From contig JAGFXQ010000149.1 of NCBI GenBank assembly GCA_017861355.1, positions 1 to 7,916 on the forward strand: DNA of 7,916 nt, read 5' to 3'. The translations under genes were made by a program, and so were the position numbers. Numbering within the stretch: the stretch's first letter is position 1; every line of letters begins with the position of its first letter. The notes beneath the pieces are model-generated. The model saw nothing but the letters and a program-made list of their open reading frames with translations. It did not search any database and was not told the origin of the DNA. This stretch comes from Bacillota bacterium. GTDB taxonomy: Bacteria; Bacillota; Clostridia; Lachnospirales; Lachnospiraceae. This document shows positions 1-7,135 of this stretch, in pieces.

Positions 1-1316
1 CTCTTATAAGCAGGTCGTATAATCTTACCGGCATTATTTAACTCCTCGAGTCGATGAGCACTCCAACCGGCTATTCTTGCAATCGCAAAGATAGGAGTAT
101 ACAATTCCTTTGGAAGATCCAGCATATGATATACAAACCCACTATAGAAATCGACGTTTGCACTTACACCTTTATACATCTTTCTCTCACTTGCAATAAT
201 CTCAGGAGCCAGACGTTCTACCATCTCATACAAACCGAATTCCTTCATTAATCCCTTTTCTTCGGAAAGACTTCTTACATACTGCTTCAGAACATTTGCT
301 CTCGGATCGGAGATGGAATATACTGCGTGTCCCATACCATAGATAAGTCCTGATTTATCGAAAGCATTCTTATTCAATAGATTGCGCAGATACTCACTTA
401 TTTCCTCTTCGTCCGTCCAGTCCTTGATATTCTCCTTCATATCATCAAACATCTGCATTACTTTGATATTGGCACCGCCATGCTTTGGTCCTTTTAAGGA
501 ACCAAGGGAAGCCGCCACAGAGGAATAAGTATCGGTTCCCGAAGAGGTAACCACATGTGTTGTAAAGGTAGAGTTATTACCACCACCATGTTCTGCATGT
601 AATACCAATGCAATATCCAGTATTTTTGCCTCCAGTTCAGTATAACTCATGTCCGGTCGTAGCATATACAATATATTTTCCGCAGTAGAGAGTCCCTCTT
701 TGGGCGGATGGATCACTAAACTCTTACCAAAATGATAATGATTGTATGCCATATATCCATATACCGAGAGCAAGGGAAATACCGCGATCAGCATCAGACT
801 TTGACGTAATACATTTTCAATTGAAATATCTTCTGCTTTCTCATCATAAGAATATAGCGTCAATACACTACGTGCGAGTGTATTCATCATATCCTTACTC
901 GGTGCTTTCATAATGATGTCCCGAACAAAGCTGGGAGGTAATTCTCTGTAGTTTTCTAATAATTTGATAAATTCTTGAAGTATCTCCTTCGTCGGAAGGT
1001 TTCCAAACAATAACAAATAGATTACTTCTTCAAAACCGAATCGATTTTCATTCATAAAGCCTTGAATAATCTGCTCTACGTCTACGCCACGATAATACAG
1101 CTTACCTTCGCAAGGTATATAATCATTATCTACGAGTGTGTAAGAGATGATCTCACAGATTTCGGTTAAACCTGTCAATACACCTTTACCACTGATATCA
1201 CGTAAACCTCGTTTCACATCATATTTTGCGTACAATTCGGGGTCAATTACTGTGTTGGTTTTACACAGGTCAGCAAGTTCCATAATCTTAGGGGTTATTT
1301 CTGTATACTTGTTCAT
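1..1316 (-). CDS. Citrate synthase (Si-type), 3' end cut by window edge
   Basis: This enzyme condenses acetyl-CoA with oxaloacetate to citrate, the entry step of the (often incomplete) TCA branch that leads to 2-oxoglutarate and glutamate in anaerobic clostridia. The frame is open from the ATG at 1316 to the left edge, giving 438 codons, and the last visible residues (RPAYK) match the C-terminal end of the family, so only a few residues seem to be missing. The three catalytic residues are in the expected contexts: His243 in HAEHGGGNNS, His330 in GMGHAVYSISDPRA and Asp389 in NVDFYSG. The start has AAGGAG at 1325-1330, 8 bases upstream. The gene has its own promoter and follows the terminator of the neighbouring group, so it is probably a separate transcription unit. 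2-Methylcitrate synthase belongs to the same superfamily and is not strictly excluded, but nothing nearby suggests propionate metabolism. Confidence 0.95.
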   Translation of the reverse strand, partial: MNKYTEITPKIMELADLCKTNTVIDPELYAKYDVKRGLRDISGKGVLTGLTEICEIISYTLVDNDYIPCEGKLYYRGVDVEQIIQGFMNENRFGFEEVIYLLLFGNLPTKEILQEFIKLLENYRELPPSFVRDIIMKAPSKDMMNTLARSVLTLYSYDEKAEDISIENVLRQSLMLIAVFPLLSVYGYMAYNHYHFGKSLVIHPPKEGLSTAENILYMLRPDMSYTELEAKILDIALVLHAEHGGGNNSTFTTHVVTSSGTDTYSSVAASLGSLKGPKHGGANIKVMQMFDDMKENIKDWTDEEEISEYLRNLLNKNAFDKSGLIYGMGHAVYSISDPRANVLKQYVRSLSEEKGLMKEFGLYEMVERLAPEIIASERKMYKGVSANVDFYSGFVYHMLDLPKELYTPIFAIARIAGWSAHRLEELNNAGKIIRPAYK

Positions 1317-1346
1317 ATTTCTTTCTCCTTTCTTATACGTGCTTTT

Positions 1347-1376
1347 ATTATAGCATAGGCAAGCAGGATTTGGAAA
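1347..1376 (-). promoter_or_regulatory. Promoter of citrate synthase, extended -10
   Basis: On the minus strand a perfect TATAAT (1347-1352) is preceded by TG one base away (1354-1355), which makes an extended -10 element. A weak -35 (TTTCCA, 1371-1376, 4 of 6 consensus positions) sits 18 bases upstream. The predicted transcription start is only about 20 bases upstream of the AAGGAG site, giving a short leader of roughly 25 to 30 bases with no room for a riboswitch. The position between the upstream terminator and the citrate synthase start codon supports a real housekeeping promoter. Confidence 0.7.
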
Positions 1377-1428
1377 TCATAAAAATCTGTATTTTATTAA
1401 ACTATTATAAACAAGTTGATTTCACAGA

Positions 1429-1490
1429 AGCTTAAATAAGAAACGGAAGGGCACAATATCATCTATGCCCTTCCATTTCTTATTTAAGCT
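1429..1490 (-). terminator. Hairpin terminator after the L,D-transpeptidase gene
   Basis: Two 25-base arms (1429-1453 and 1466-1490) are inverted copies with one non-complementary position, around a 12-base loop. The GC-rich core GGAAGGGCA/TGCCCTTCC is flanked by an A-rich stretch before it and a U-rich stretch (GTTTCTTATTT) after it in minus-strand RNA, the layout of an intrinsic terminator. It begins 10 bases after the TAA of the L,D-transpeptidase gene. The single imperfect pair (1444/1475) is G-U in minus-strand RNA but C-A in plus-strand RNA, which fits use on the minus strand. It also insulates the citrate synthase promoter from read-through. Confidence 0.9.
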
Positions 1491-1499
1491 ATGCAGAAA

Positions 1500-2819
1500 T
1501 TATTGATAATAATATTTAACCCAGACACTGCAGGTATTTCCAACCTCATCTGCTACCGTATAAGTCACAAGATAATAACCTTCTTCTTTCTGTTCCAAAG
1601 TCACTTGAATATCGTTGATGTCCAGCTTTGAATAATTATCTGATACTGTAATATCGGTCAAAACATCCTCCTGACTCAGAACCACACCCGGGGTGATATA
1701 TTTATCAACGATTCCGGTTAAGGAAGGTGCAAGATTATCTATATAGAAGGTTGCGTATTCCGTAGCCTTATTATTCTTACCAATCGATAATTTATAGGTT
1801 ATGTAATATTCCTCCGCACTTTTTTGTTCAATTGAAACCTTAATCAGCTTTGGATCCAGCTTTTCATCAAGGCAATAGGCTGTAATATCTGTTAATGCAA
1901 ATTCTTCATTGATTTGATCTTCCCTCGCTACTATTCTATCTTTGACGCCGATAATACTGGGAGAAGATGCACACTCTTCCACTGTAAATATTGCTGTTTT
2001 CATCTTAACCTGACCCAGTTCATCTTCGACAGAGTAGGTGATTTTATACTCTCCTGCAACATAAGGATTGATTTCTCCTTCTACCTTAATGTTTGCCGTC
2101 AGCTTCTTACCGGATGCGGACTTTGCAGTGATTCCCTTAAGTACATCGAGAGTCTTATCTCCCCAGGGAATTGTTTGATCCGTAACTCCGCTTATCGTTG
2201 GTAAACGAAACACATATGGATTACGTTCATCCGGGTCCGTCGGATCCCAGCGAACGGTTCGGTCGATTTTGACTGTCTCCGGCTTTCCCAAGGGTCCCGG
2301 TGAACTCTTATCATCAAAGATCTCGACTAAGGTTCCGGAAGGACAATTATCATAAATCCATTTTGCATCTGCTACCGTTAATCGTATACAGCCATGGGAC
2401 GCCGCTTTGCCTAGTTTGTTAAATTCTGCTGTTGCCAGGGATGCCGGGTTACCGTTCTCATAATAATAAACCGAATGGAATAAAATTCCGCCAACAATCC
2501 TGGTAGAATACTGTCCCCATACATTTCCCATTAATGCTTTCCAACGATACTTCTCCTTCAAGGGAAAGGCACCAGTAATGGTTCTTGAATATGCACCGAC
2601 GGAACAGGTCATCGCTTTGACCGGAACCGGTTCTTTCCCTTCCTCCTGTTCGTATATCGTAATCGTATTATAATAACGGTTCACCTTGATCAGATAAGGC
2701 GATTTCTTTAGTTCAGCTGCAGATATCCTTTGTGCCCCCGACATCACTATAGTTGCAGTAACCACAAGCAGTATAACAAAATAGTGAGGGCGGAAGGCTC
2801 TTAGTAATTTTTTTTTCAT
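1500..2819 (-). CDS. Secreted/anchored L,D-transpeptidase with three Ig-like repeats
   Basis: L,D-transpeptidases of the YkuD fold use a cysteine to make 3-3 crosslinks in peptidoglycan or attach molecules to it, outside the membrane. The 439-residue protein begins with a basic stretch and a hydrophobic segment (about residues 12-28), a signal peptide with possible cleavage after Ala35 or an uncleaved anchor. The YkuD domain covers about 40-168, with His115 and the signature SHGCIRL at 141-147, where Cys144 is the nucleophile. After a Pro/Asp-rich linker (about 172-203) come three Ig-like repeats of about 75 residues starting at Pro207, Pro287 and Pro365, of the DUF5011/bacterial Ig type; repeats 2 and 3 share LTDIT and (I/L)EQK positions. 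There is no LPXTG sorting signal. AGGAG (2827-2831) lies 7 bases before the ATG. It is the last gene of the group, 75 bases after the DUF2298 gene, and is followed at once by a terminator. Confidence 0.93.
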   Translation of the reverse strand: MKKKLLRAFRPHYFVILLVVTATIVMSGAQRISAAELKKSPYLIKVNRYYNTITIYEQEEGKEPVPVKAMTCSVGAYSRTITGAFPLKEKYRWKALMGNVWGQYSTRIVGGILFHSVYYYENGNPASLATAEFNKLGKAASHGCIRLTVADAKWIYDNCPSGTLVEIFDDKSSPGPLGKPETVKIDRTVRWDPTDPDERNPYVFRLPTISGVTDQTIPWGDKTLDVLKGITAKSASGKKLTANIKVEGEINPYVAGEYKITYSVEDELGQVKMKTAIFTVEECASSPSIIGVKDRIVAREDQINEEFALTDITAYCLDEKLDPKLIKVSIEQKSAEEYYITYKLSIGKNNKATEYATFYIDNLAPSLTGIVDKYITPGVVLSQEDVLTDITVSDNYSKLDINDIQVTLEQKEEGYYLVTYTVADEVGNTCSVWVKYYYQ

Positions 2820-2826
2820 ATTGACA

Positions 2827-2831
2827 CTCCT
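2827..2831 (-). promoter_or_regulatory. Ribosome binding site of the L,D-transpeptidase gene
   Basis: AGGAG sits 7 bases before the ATG at 2819 and fixes that start. The start codon is followed directly by nine A bases (codons 2-4, all Lys). Confidence 0.75.
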
Positions 2832-2894
2832 TATAACTCATTCACCTACTTCTCTGATGTATATTGGCTTTTCTGGGAGTAACGAAAAGTCAGG

Positions 2895-5171
2895 CTAGTT
2901 ATTTACTCTGACCACATAGGTTTCGTAATCCTTGTCCGCTGTTGCAGGGCTTGAAAACACCACTTGACCGAGCTTCTTCAGTACTTCATGATTGATCGTG
3001 TTATATTTCTCTAGTTCCAGTTTTCCTACATAGATATAGGAAATCTCATATTTATCTATCAAAGACTTCACTACGGATTCCTCATCTGAGGTGTAGATTG
3101 TCTCAATATCCGCTGCCCGTGCATCCAGAAGTGTGGTATCACCCTTCCAGAGCCATTCATGTGAATGCCAGCCAAGGACAGTCGGTAGTCCGGTCATAAC
3201 CGAGACCCTCTGATAATCCGTATAGCTATCTCCATTTGCTTCCAGCACCACCGGTGAACCGGTAATATTCTCATTCAGCCAATGAATCGCCAGATCATCA
3301 TCCGGCATCGTTGTCTCCATAAAAGCAGTCGCATCAAGTCCTTTATATCCCGTACGGTCAAAAACATTACCATACCAGGCATTTACGGCATTCTGGCAAT
3401 AAGCCAGTGACAGACAGAATAATACCAGTCCGATTCCTGCATACTTCTTCTGCCGAAATGTTCTTCCGTAGCACAGAAGCCTCAAGAAGATATATCCAAA
3501 ACACAGACCAAAAATGATAAATGCCTGATACGTCAGTTTAAACATCGTATTGGCACGCTTGTAGTCACCCGAGTAGATATCTTGTACATAAATAATCTCC
3601 GGTATCAGAATTAACCCGATGGCACAGAGACCAAGCACCAAGATATATAGATCTGAGGCTTCCATCGTTGTCATAAAGTGCGCTAACACCGGTGGTTTCT
3701 TCTCCTGCTCTGCTATCGTCTGTTTTCGACTGCTTTGATGATTTGAAATCAGTGCTCCAATAAAACTGATTACTACAAATACAGGCAGCCCCCACAGTAT
3801 AATGAGTTGATTAATCGGAGTTCGCGCTACCGTCAGGCAGATATTCGTGGAGATTTGATCGAAATTTAGCGTAAACGGCAGACAGACCAAGGAGGAAAAA
3901 GCTATTACGAAAATCCCCTGGAGCCCGGTCAACCAGAATGCCTTACCTTTAAAATTATATACAATCAGATTCGAAAATAGAATAATTCCCCCGGCTACCA
4001 CAAAATAAATTGGGAAGTCCCAGAAATTTGTTGTATGAAATAATCCGATAAAGAAGGAGACTGCAATCAGGGCAGGATGAAATACCTCCCGTAATACAGA
4101 AGGCTTCTGTTCTCCTATCTCATCTCTGGATATTAGCCAGGAATACAGCAGACCAAGTACGGTCAGCACAAAAAGGATGTTAATTACATGGGCATGTAGA
4201 TCTCCAAGCACAAAGGAGTATGCCGGAAATTCATGAATTGTCTTATCCGTGGTCTCGGGATGGTATCCAATGAACCTTGTTGCGTCCGGGAACCAATACT
4301 TCACATCACTTTTCTCCATTGCGAAGAATTTTCTCACAAGGGGTTCAAAATATTGATAGGTTGGATAATGCATATTACCGGCGATACAGACACCGGCTCC
4401 ACCCAATATTCCGCTCAGTGCAGGTAGAACCTTTTTTCTTTTCTCCTGATGACTGACAAAGTGCTTCGTCACATTATAGATCAGAGAATATGGGAGCACT
4501 ACGGTAAAGGCTCCGACCATCATTAGCATCAGGTTATAAGCATCCGATACCTTAACCCTAGATAGCTTGGTCAGATAGGTTGCCATGTATTGGCCTACAT
4601 AATAATAATTAATCTTTGTACCGGAAAACCAGAAGTCCTGTGGTGGCATATATTCATTGCGAAGCATACTGGTCATAAAACCATAATCCATGAATTTCTC
4701 TGTACCATATGCCTCCGGCTTAAAGCAACGGATATAGGTGAAGATCAGAAAGATGCCAAAGAACATCAGCTCTTCCAGAAGAATAGAATCCAGCACTCCG
4801 CCTTTACCCAGAATACCTTTCCAATCCGTTGTTTTGGAATACTTCCGGACTTGCCAAATAAGTATAACAATATTCAGGACTGCACAGAGTATCACACTTA
4901 TGATACAGGATAATGTCGTAAACTTCATCATTCGAAGGGAGGATAACAGCCACATTACATAGCCGGTGACTGCGATACCAATCGCTTTCGAGAATAAATA
5001 TCCTTTATCATGAAACCTGGCAAACAATACACTAGTCAGTGGGACAAAGATGATACCTATCCCTGCAATTGTCACCCACCACTCCAGAAACGCTGTATAA
5101 TCTCCCTGCATCAAGACTTTGCCTATGATGATCAGTATTATCGCCATTATCGAATAGATGATCTTCCTCAT
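2895..5171 (-). CDS. DUF2298 ('YYY') polytopic membrane protein, putative lipid-linked-sugar glycosyltransferase
   Basis: This is a large integral membrane protein (758 residues from the chosen start) with roughly a dozen or more hydrophobic segments and an extracytoplasmic C-terminal domain. It matches what I know of the DUF2298 / Chlor_Arch_YYY family: the tyrosine triplet in NYYYVGQ (about 188-194), the signature HEFPAYSFVLGDLHAH (about 313-328), NFWDFP (about 382-387) and KRANTMFKLTYQ (about 538-549). The C-terminal part (about 625-758) is soluble and contains TGLPTVLGW and a following HEWLW. The family has no proven biochemical role that I know of; a GT-C-like transferase using polyprenyl-phosphate sugars is inferred from topology and from neighbours glf and GT2. 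I place the start at the ATG at 5171, which has GGGGAG 7 bases upstream; an in-frame ATG at 5189 would add six residues but has no good ribosome site. The gene begins 22 bases after the GT2 stop, so translation is probably linked. Confidence 0.85.
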   Translation of the reverse strand: MRKIIYSIMAIILIIIGKVLMQGDYTAFLEWWVTIAGIGIIFVPLTSVLFARFHDKGYLFSKAIGIAVTGYVMWLLSSLRMMKFTTLSCIISVILCAVLNIVILIWQVRKYSKTTDWKGILGKGGVLDSILLEELMFFGIFLIFTYIRCFKPEAYGTEKFMDYGFMTSMLRNEYMPPQDFWFSGTKINYYYVGQYMATYLTKLSRVKVSDAYNLMLMMVGAFTVVLPYSLIYNVTKHFVSHQEKRKKVLPALSGILGGAGVCIAGNMHYPTYQYFEPLVRKFFAMEKSDVKYWFPDATRFIGYHPETTDKTIHEFPAYSFVLGDLHAHVINILFVLTVLGLLYSWLISRDEIGEQKPSVLREVFHPALIAVSFFIGLFHTTNFWDFPIYFVVAGGIILFSNLIVYNFKGKAFWLTGLQGIFVIAFSSLVCLPFTLNFDQISTNICLTVARTPINQLIILWGLPVFVVISFIGALISNHQSSRKQTIAEQEKKPPVLAHFMTTMEASDLYILVLGLCAIGLILIPEIIYVQDIYSGDYKRANTMFKLTYQAFIIFGLCFGYIFLRLLCYGRTFRQKKYAGIGLVLFCLSLAYCQNAVNAWYGNVFDRTGYKGLDATAFMETTMPDDDLAIHWLNENITGSPVVLEANGDSYTDYQRVSVMTGLPTVLGWHSHEWLWKGDTTLLDARAADIETIYTSDEESVVKSLIDKYEISYIYVGKLELEKYNTINHEVLKKLGQVVFSSPATADKDYETYVVRVNN

Positions 5172-5178
5172 GTTCTCA

Positions 5179-5184
5179 CTCCCC
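5179..5184 (-). promoter_or_regulatory. Ribosome binding site deciding the DUF2298 gene start
   Basis: GGGGAG lies 7 bases before the ATG at 5171 and inside the six-codon extension that a start at 5189 would give. The 5189 start has no purine-rich site at a useful distance, so the shorter protein is preferred. Confidence 0.65.
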
Positions 5185-5193
5185 GTCATTCTA

Positions 5194-5901
5194 CTATCTT
5201 AAGCTCTTATTAATTCTACGAAAATCCTTGAAAGCTTGTTTACCGATCCGGATGATTTTCTTCATATTGATGGAATTGACGCCGCCTTGTCTGGGCCGGA
5301 AGGTAACCGGCATAAATTTGACTGGCAACTTCTTACGTGCATAGATGACTGAGATCATAACATTTGATAGATTAAAATTCTCAGGCACCTGTCTTAACTG
5401 CTTCTGTAAGGTTGTCGCCTTCATCAGTCGAAACGGAGTATTGGCATCGGTGATACTTACATGAAAACACAGCCATAACACGAGCTTGAGGGTCTTCGTA
5501 ACGAAAACCCTGGATAAACCGTCCTGCCTGCCTCTTCGGTGTCCAATTACCATATCGTAGGAGTTTCTCTGTTCCCAGAAGGGCCAGAATTCCTCCGGTA
5601 AGGTCTGACCGTCAGAATCTGTCTGAAAGACATAGTCCGCACCGGCATTGATTGCATAATGATATCCATAGAGAACGGTTGCACCATGACCTCCGTTCGG
5701 TTTGGTGATAGGTTCAAAGGCTTCTAACCCTTTCGCCTGCTGCTGCATGATTGAAAAGGTATGATCCTTACTGCCGTCGTCTATGATTACAAGTCTGCTT
5801 CCATTCCCAATCTTCTCTACAATCGGATACCAATCCTTAATCACTCTGCCAATGTTTGCTTCCTCATTATAAGCAGGAATTACAATATATAGTTTATCCA
5901 C
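5194..5901 (-). CDS. Family 2 glycosyltransferase, polyprenyl-phosphate-sugar synthase type
   Basis: This is a GT-A fold, inverting family 2 transferase of 235 residues, probably moving a sugar from a nucleotide donor to a polyprenyl phosphate on the cytoplasmic side, as the DPM1/dolichol-phosphate-mannose synthase group does. The motifs run in order: PAYNEE (9-14), DDGS (41-44), GGHGAT (70-75), the metal-binding DxD in QTDSDGQ (Asp95, Asp97), DANTPFR (152-158) and RPRQGG near 202-207. Unlike GtrB or ArnC-like enzymes it has no C-terminal membrane helices; it ends in a basic segment that could contact the membrane. The start is GTG at 5901, fixed by GGAGG 7 bases upstream; a nearby ATG at 5906 is out of frame and only 2 bases from that site. 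It lies between glf (85 bases upstream) and the DUF2298 gene. The sugar is unknown; direct transfer onto a growing glycan is the alternative. Confidence 0.88.
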   Translation of the reverse strand: MDKLYIVIPAYNEEANIGRVIKDWYPIVEKIGNGSRLVIIDDGSKDHTFSIMQQQAKGLEAFEPITKPNGGHGATVLYGYHYAINAGADYVFQTDSDGQTLPEEFWPFWEQRNSYDMVIGHRRGRQDGLSRVFVTKTLKLVLWLCFHVSITDANTPFRLMKATTLQKQLRQVPENFNLSNVMISVIYARKKLPVKFMPVTFRPRQGGVNSINMKKIIRIGKQAFKDFRRINKSLR

Positions 5902-5908
5902 TTCATTT

Positions 5909-5913
5909 CCTCC
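5909..5913 (-). promoter_or_regulatory. Ribosome binding site supporting the GTG start of the GT2 gene
   Basis: GGAGG lies 7 bases upstream of the GTG at 5901. The competing ATG at 5904-5906 is out of frame with the glycosyltransferase and too close to this site to be used well. Confidence 0.7.
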
Positions 5914-5986
5914 ATCGATCCCAACTTGTGATGATACTGTTTTAAGGACACCTCTTCATGATAAATCAGGTCCTCTCACCGGCTAA

Positions 5987-7087
5987 TCATCTGTTAACAT
6001 TAATCATTTGGTTAAAGGTGTCCAAGGCTCTTCGAACTACGGCATCCATATTGTAATAACGGTACTCTGCCAGTCTTCCTAGGAAGATAACCTTCTCTTC
6101 TTTCTTCATTTCTTCTTCGTAAAGAGCAAATTGTGCCTTGCAGTCCTTCGTCGGGAAGGGATAATAGGGCTCGCCTTCCGCACAGGGAAATTCCTTACCG
6201 ATCGTGGTCTTCTTGTGCTGCTGCCAGGTTAACTGCTTATACTCCGTGATTCTGGTGTAATCATAATCATTCGGATAATTTACCACCGGTGCTTCCTGGA
6301 ATTTCTCTGTATCATAAGTCTCGAATATAAAGTTCACGCTCCGATAGGATAATCTTCCATGCTTATACTGATAATACTCATCTGTTGATCCGGTATAGAT
6401 CAGGGTATCATAAGTGATATCCTTCATGATCTCCTGATAGTCCGTATTCAGCATAATTTTAATGTTTTTATTGGTTACCATATTTTCGCAAAGCTTCGCA
6501 TAGCCATGCGCCGGCATACCTTGATATCGATCTGCAAAATATCTGGTATCCCGGTTCAGACGGATCGGGATTCTTGAGATAACTGAGGTATCCAGCTCAC
6601 TGGGATCGATCCCCCACTGCTTTCTGGTGTAGCTCTCAAATATCTTCTCATAGATGTCTTTTCCAACCTTACTGAGTGCTACATCCTTGCTGGTTTTGAT
6701 GTCAGCAATCTCTACCGCCTGTTTCTTCAGAAAATCCTCTACCTCAGAGCAATCCAGGTTTAGGTTATACAGCTTATTAATGGTCTCAACAGTAATCGGC
6801 ATCGGTACCAGATTGCCATCAACATAGGACAACACACGATGCCAGAAGTCATTCCATTTCGTGAATTTGGAAAGGTAATCGTATACTCCCTGATCATTGG
6901 TGTGGAAGATATGAGGTCCGTAATTGTGTATGAGAATTCCATCCTCATTATAAGAGTCATATACATTTCCTCCGATATGATTCCGTTTTTCAATTATCAG
7001 AACCTTCTCATTCAATTCATTTGCGATACGCTCTGCCATAGTCAGTCCGGCTAAGCCTGCACCGACAATTACATACTTATAAAACAT
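5987..7087 (-). CDS. glf: UDP-galactopyranose mutase
   Basis: This FAD-dependent cytoplasmic enzyme interconverts UDP-galactopyranose and UDP-galactofuranose, the donor for Galf in surface glycans. The N-terminus holds the Rossmann FAD motif VGAGLAG, then an acidic residue ending the second strand (IIEKR), the GGN turn and the family stretch YGPHIFHT. Counting from the ATG at 7087, conserved active-site residues are recognisable: Trp158 in RKQWG, Arg172 in SRIPIR, Arg279 in TRITEYK, a Tyr pair in PYYPFP (about 307-312), and the C-terminal GRLAEYRYYNMD with Tyr and Asp348. The length of 366 residues is normal and the gene looks intact. AGGAG at 7096-7100 is 8 bases from the 7087 ATG but only 2 from an in-frame ATG at 7093, so the shorter form is preferred. 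It lies 48 bases after the stop of the preceding membrane gene. Confidence 0.97.
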   Translation of the reverse strand: MFYKYVIVGAGLAGLTMAERIANELNEKVLIIEKRNHIGGNVYDSYNEDGILIHNYGPHIFHTNDQGVYDYLSKFTKWNDFWHRVLSYVDGNLVPMPITVETINKLYNLNLDCSEVEDFLKKQAVEIADIKTSKDVALSKVGKDIYEKIFESYTRKQWGIDPSELDTSVISRIPIRLNRDTRYFADRYQGMPAHGYAKLCENMVTNKNIKIMLNTDYQEIMKDITYDTLIYTGSTDEYYQYKHGRLSYRSVNFIFETYDTEKFQEAPVVNYPNDYDYTRITEYKQLTWQQHKKTTIGKEFPCAEGEPYYPFPTKDCKAQFALYEEEMKKEEKVIFLGRLAEYRYYNMDAVVRRALDTFNQMINVNR

Positions 7088-7095
7088 GTCCATTT

Positions 7096-7100
7096 CTCCT
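7096..7100 (-). promoter_or_regulatory. Ribosome binding site deciding the glf start
   Basis: AGGAG has an 8-base spacing to the ATG at 7087 and 2 bases to the ATG at 7093. The spacing favours 7087, which also gives the short N-terminus before the FAD motif that is usual for the family. Confidence 0.65.
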
Positions 7101-7135
7101 CTGCTGACAAATTGTTATATCTTTTGGTAAATCCA

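Noticed and set aside
1147..1353. Plus-strand open frame of 68 codons ending in a hydrophobic stretch, as a small membrane protein
   Set aside because: It is antisense to the 5' end and promoter of citrate synthase; its hydrophobic end comes from reading the purine-rich ribosome-site region in reverse.
1914..2204. Plus-strand open frame of 96 codons
   Set aside because: It is antisense to the Ig-repeat part of the L,D-transpeptidase gene, with no domain and no start signal.
2868..2889. Small stem (CTTTTC/GAAAAG, 10-base loop) between the DUF2298 and L,D-transpeptidase genes, as a terminator or attenuator
   Set aside because: The stem is only 6 AT-rich pairs and no U-run follows on the minus strand. 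It does not support a transcription stop.
2820..2894. Separate promoter for the L,D-transpeptidase gene
   Set aside because: TATACA- and TATAAG-like strings occur, but none has a -35 at 16-18 bases, and the TATAAG overlaps the ribosome site.
4590..4913. Plus-strand open frame of 107 codons
   Set aside because: It lies wholly antisense to the DUF2298 gene, has no ribosome site or recognisable domain, and its composition mirrors the reverse of membrane-helix codons.
5902..5986. Terminator or promoter in the 85-base gap between glf and the GT2 gene
   Set aside because: A weak AGGAC/GTCCT pairing with bulges is present without a U-run, and no -35/-10 pair was found. A five-codon ATG frame there lacks a ribosome site.
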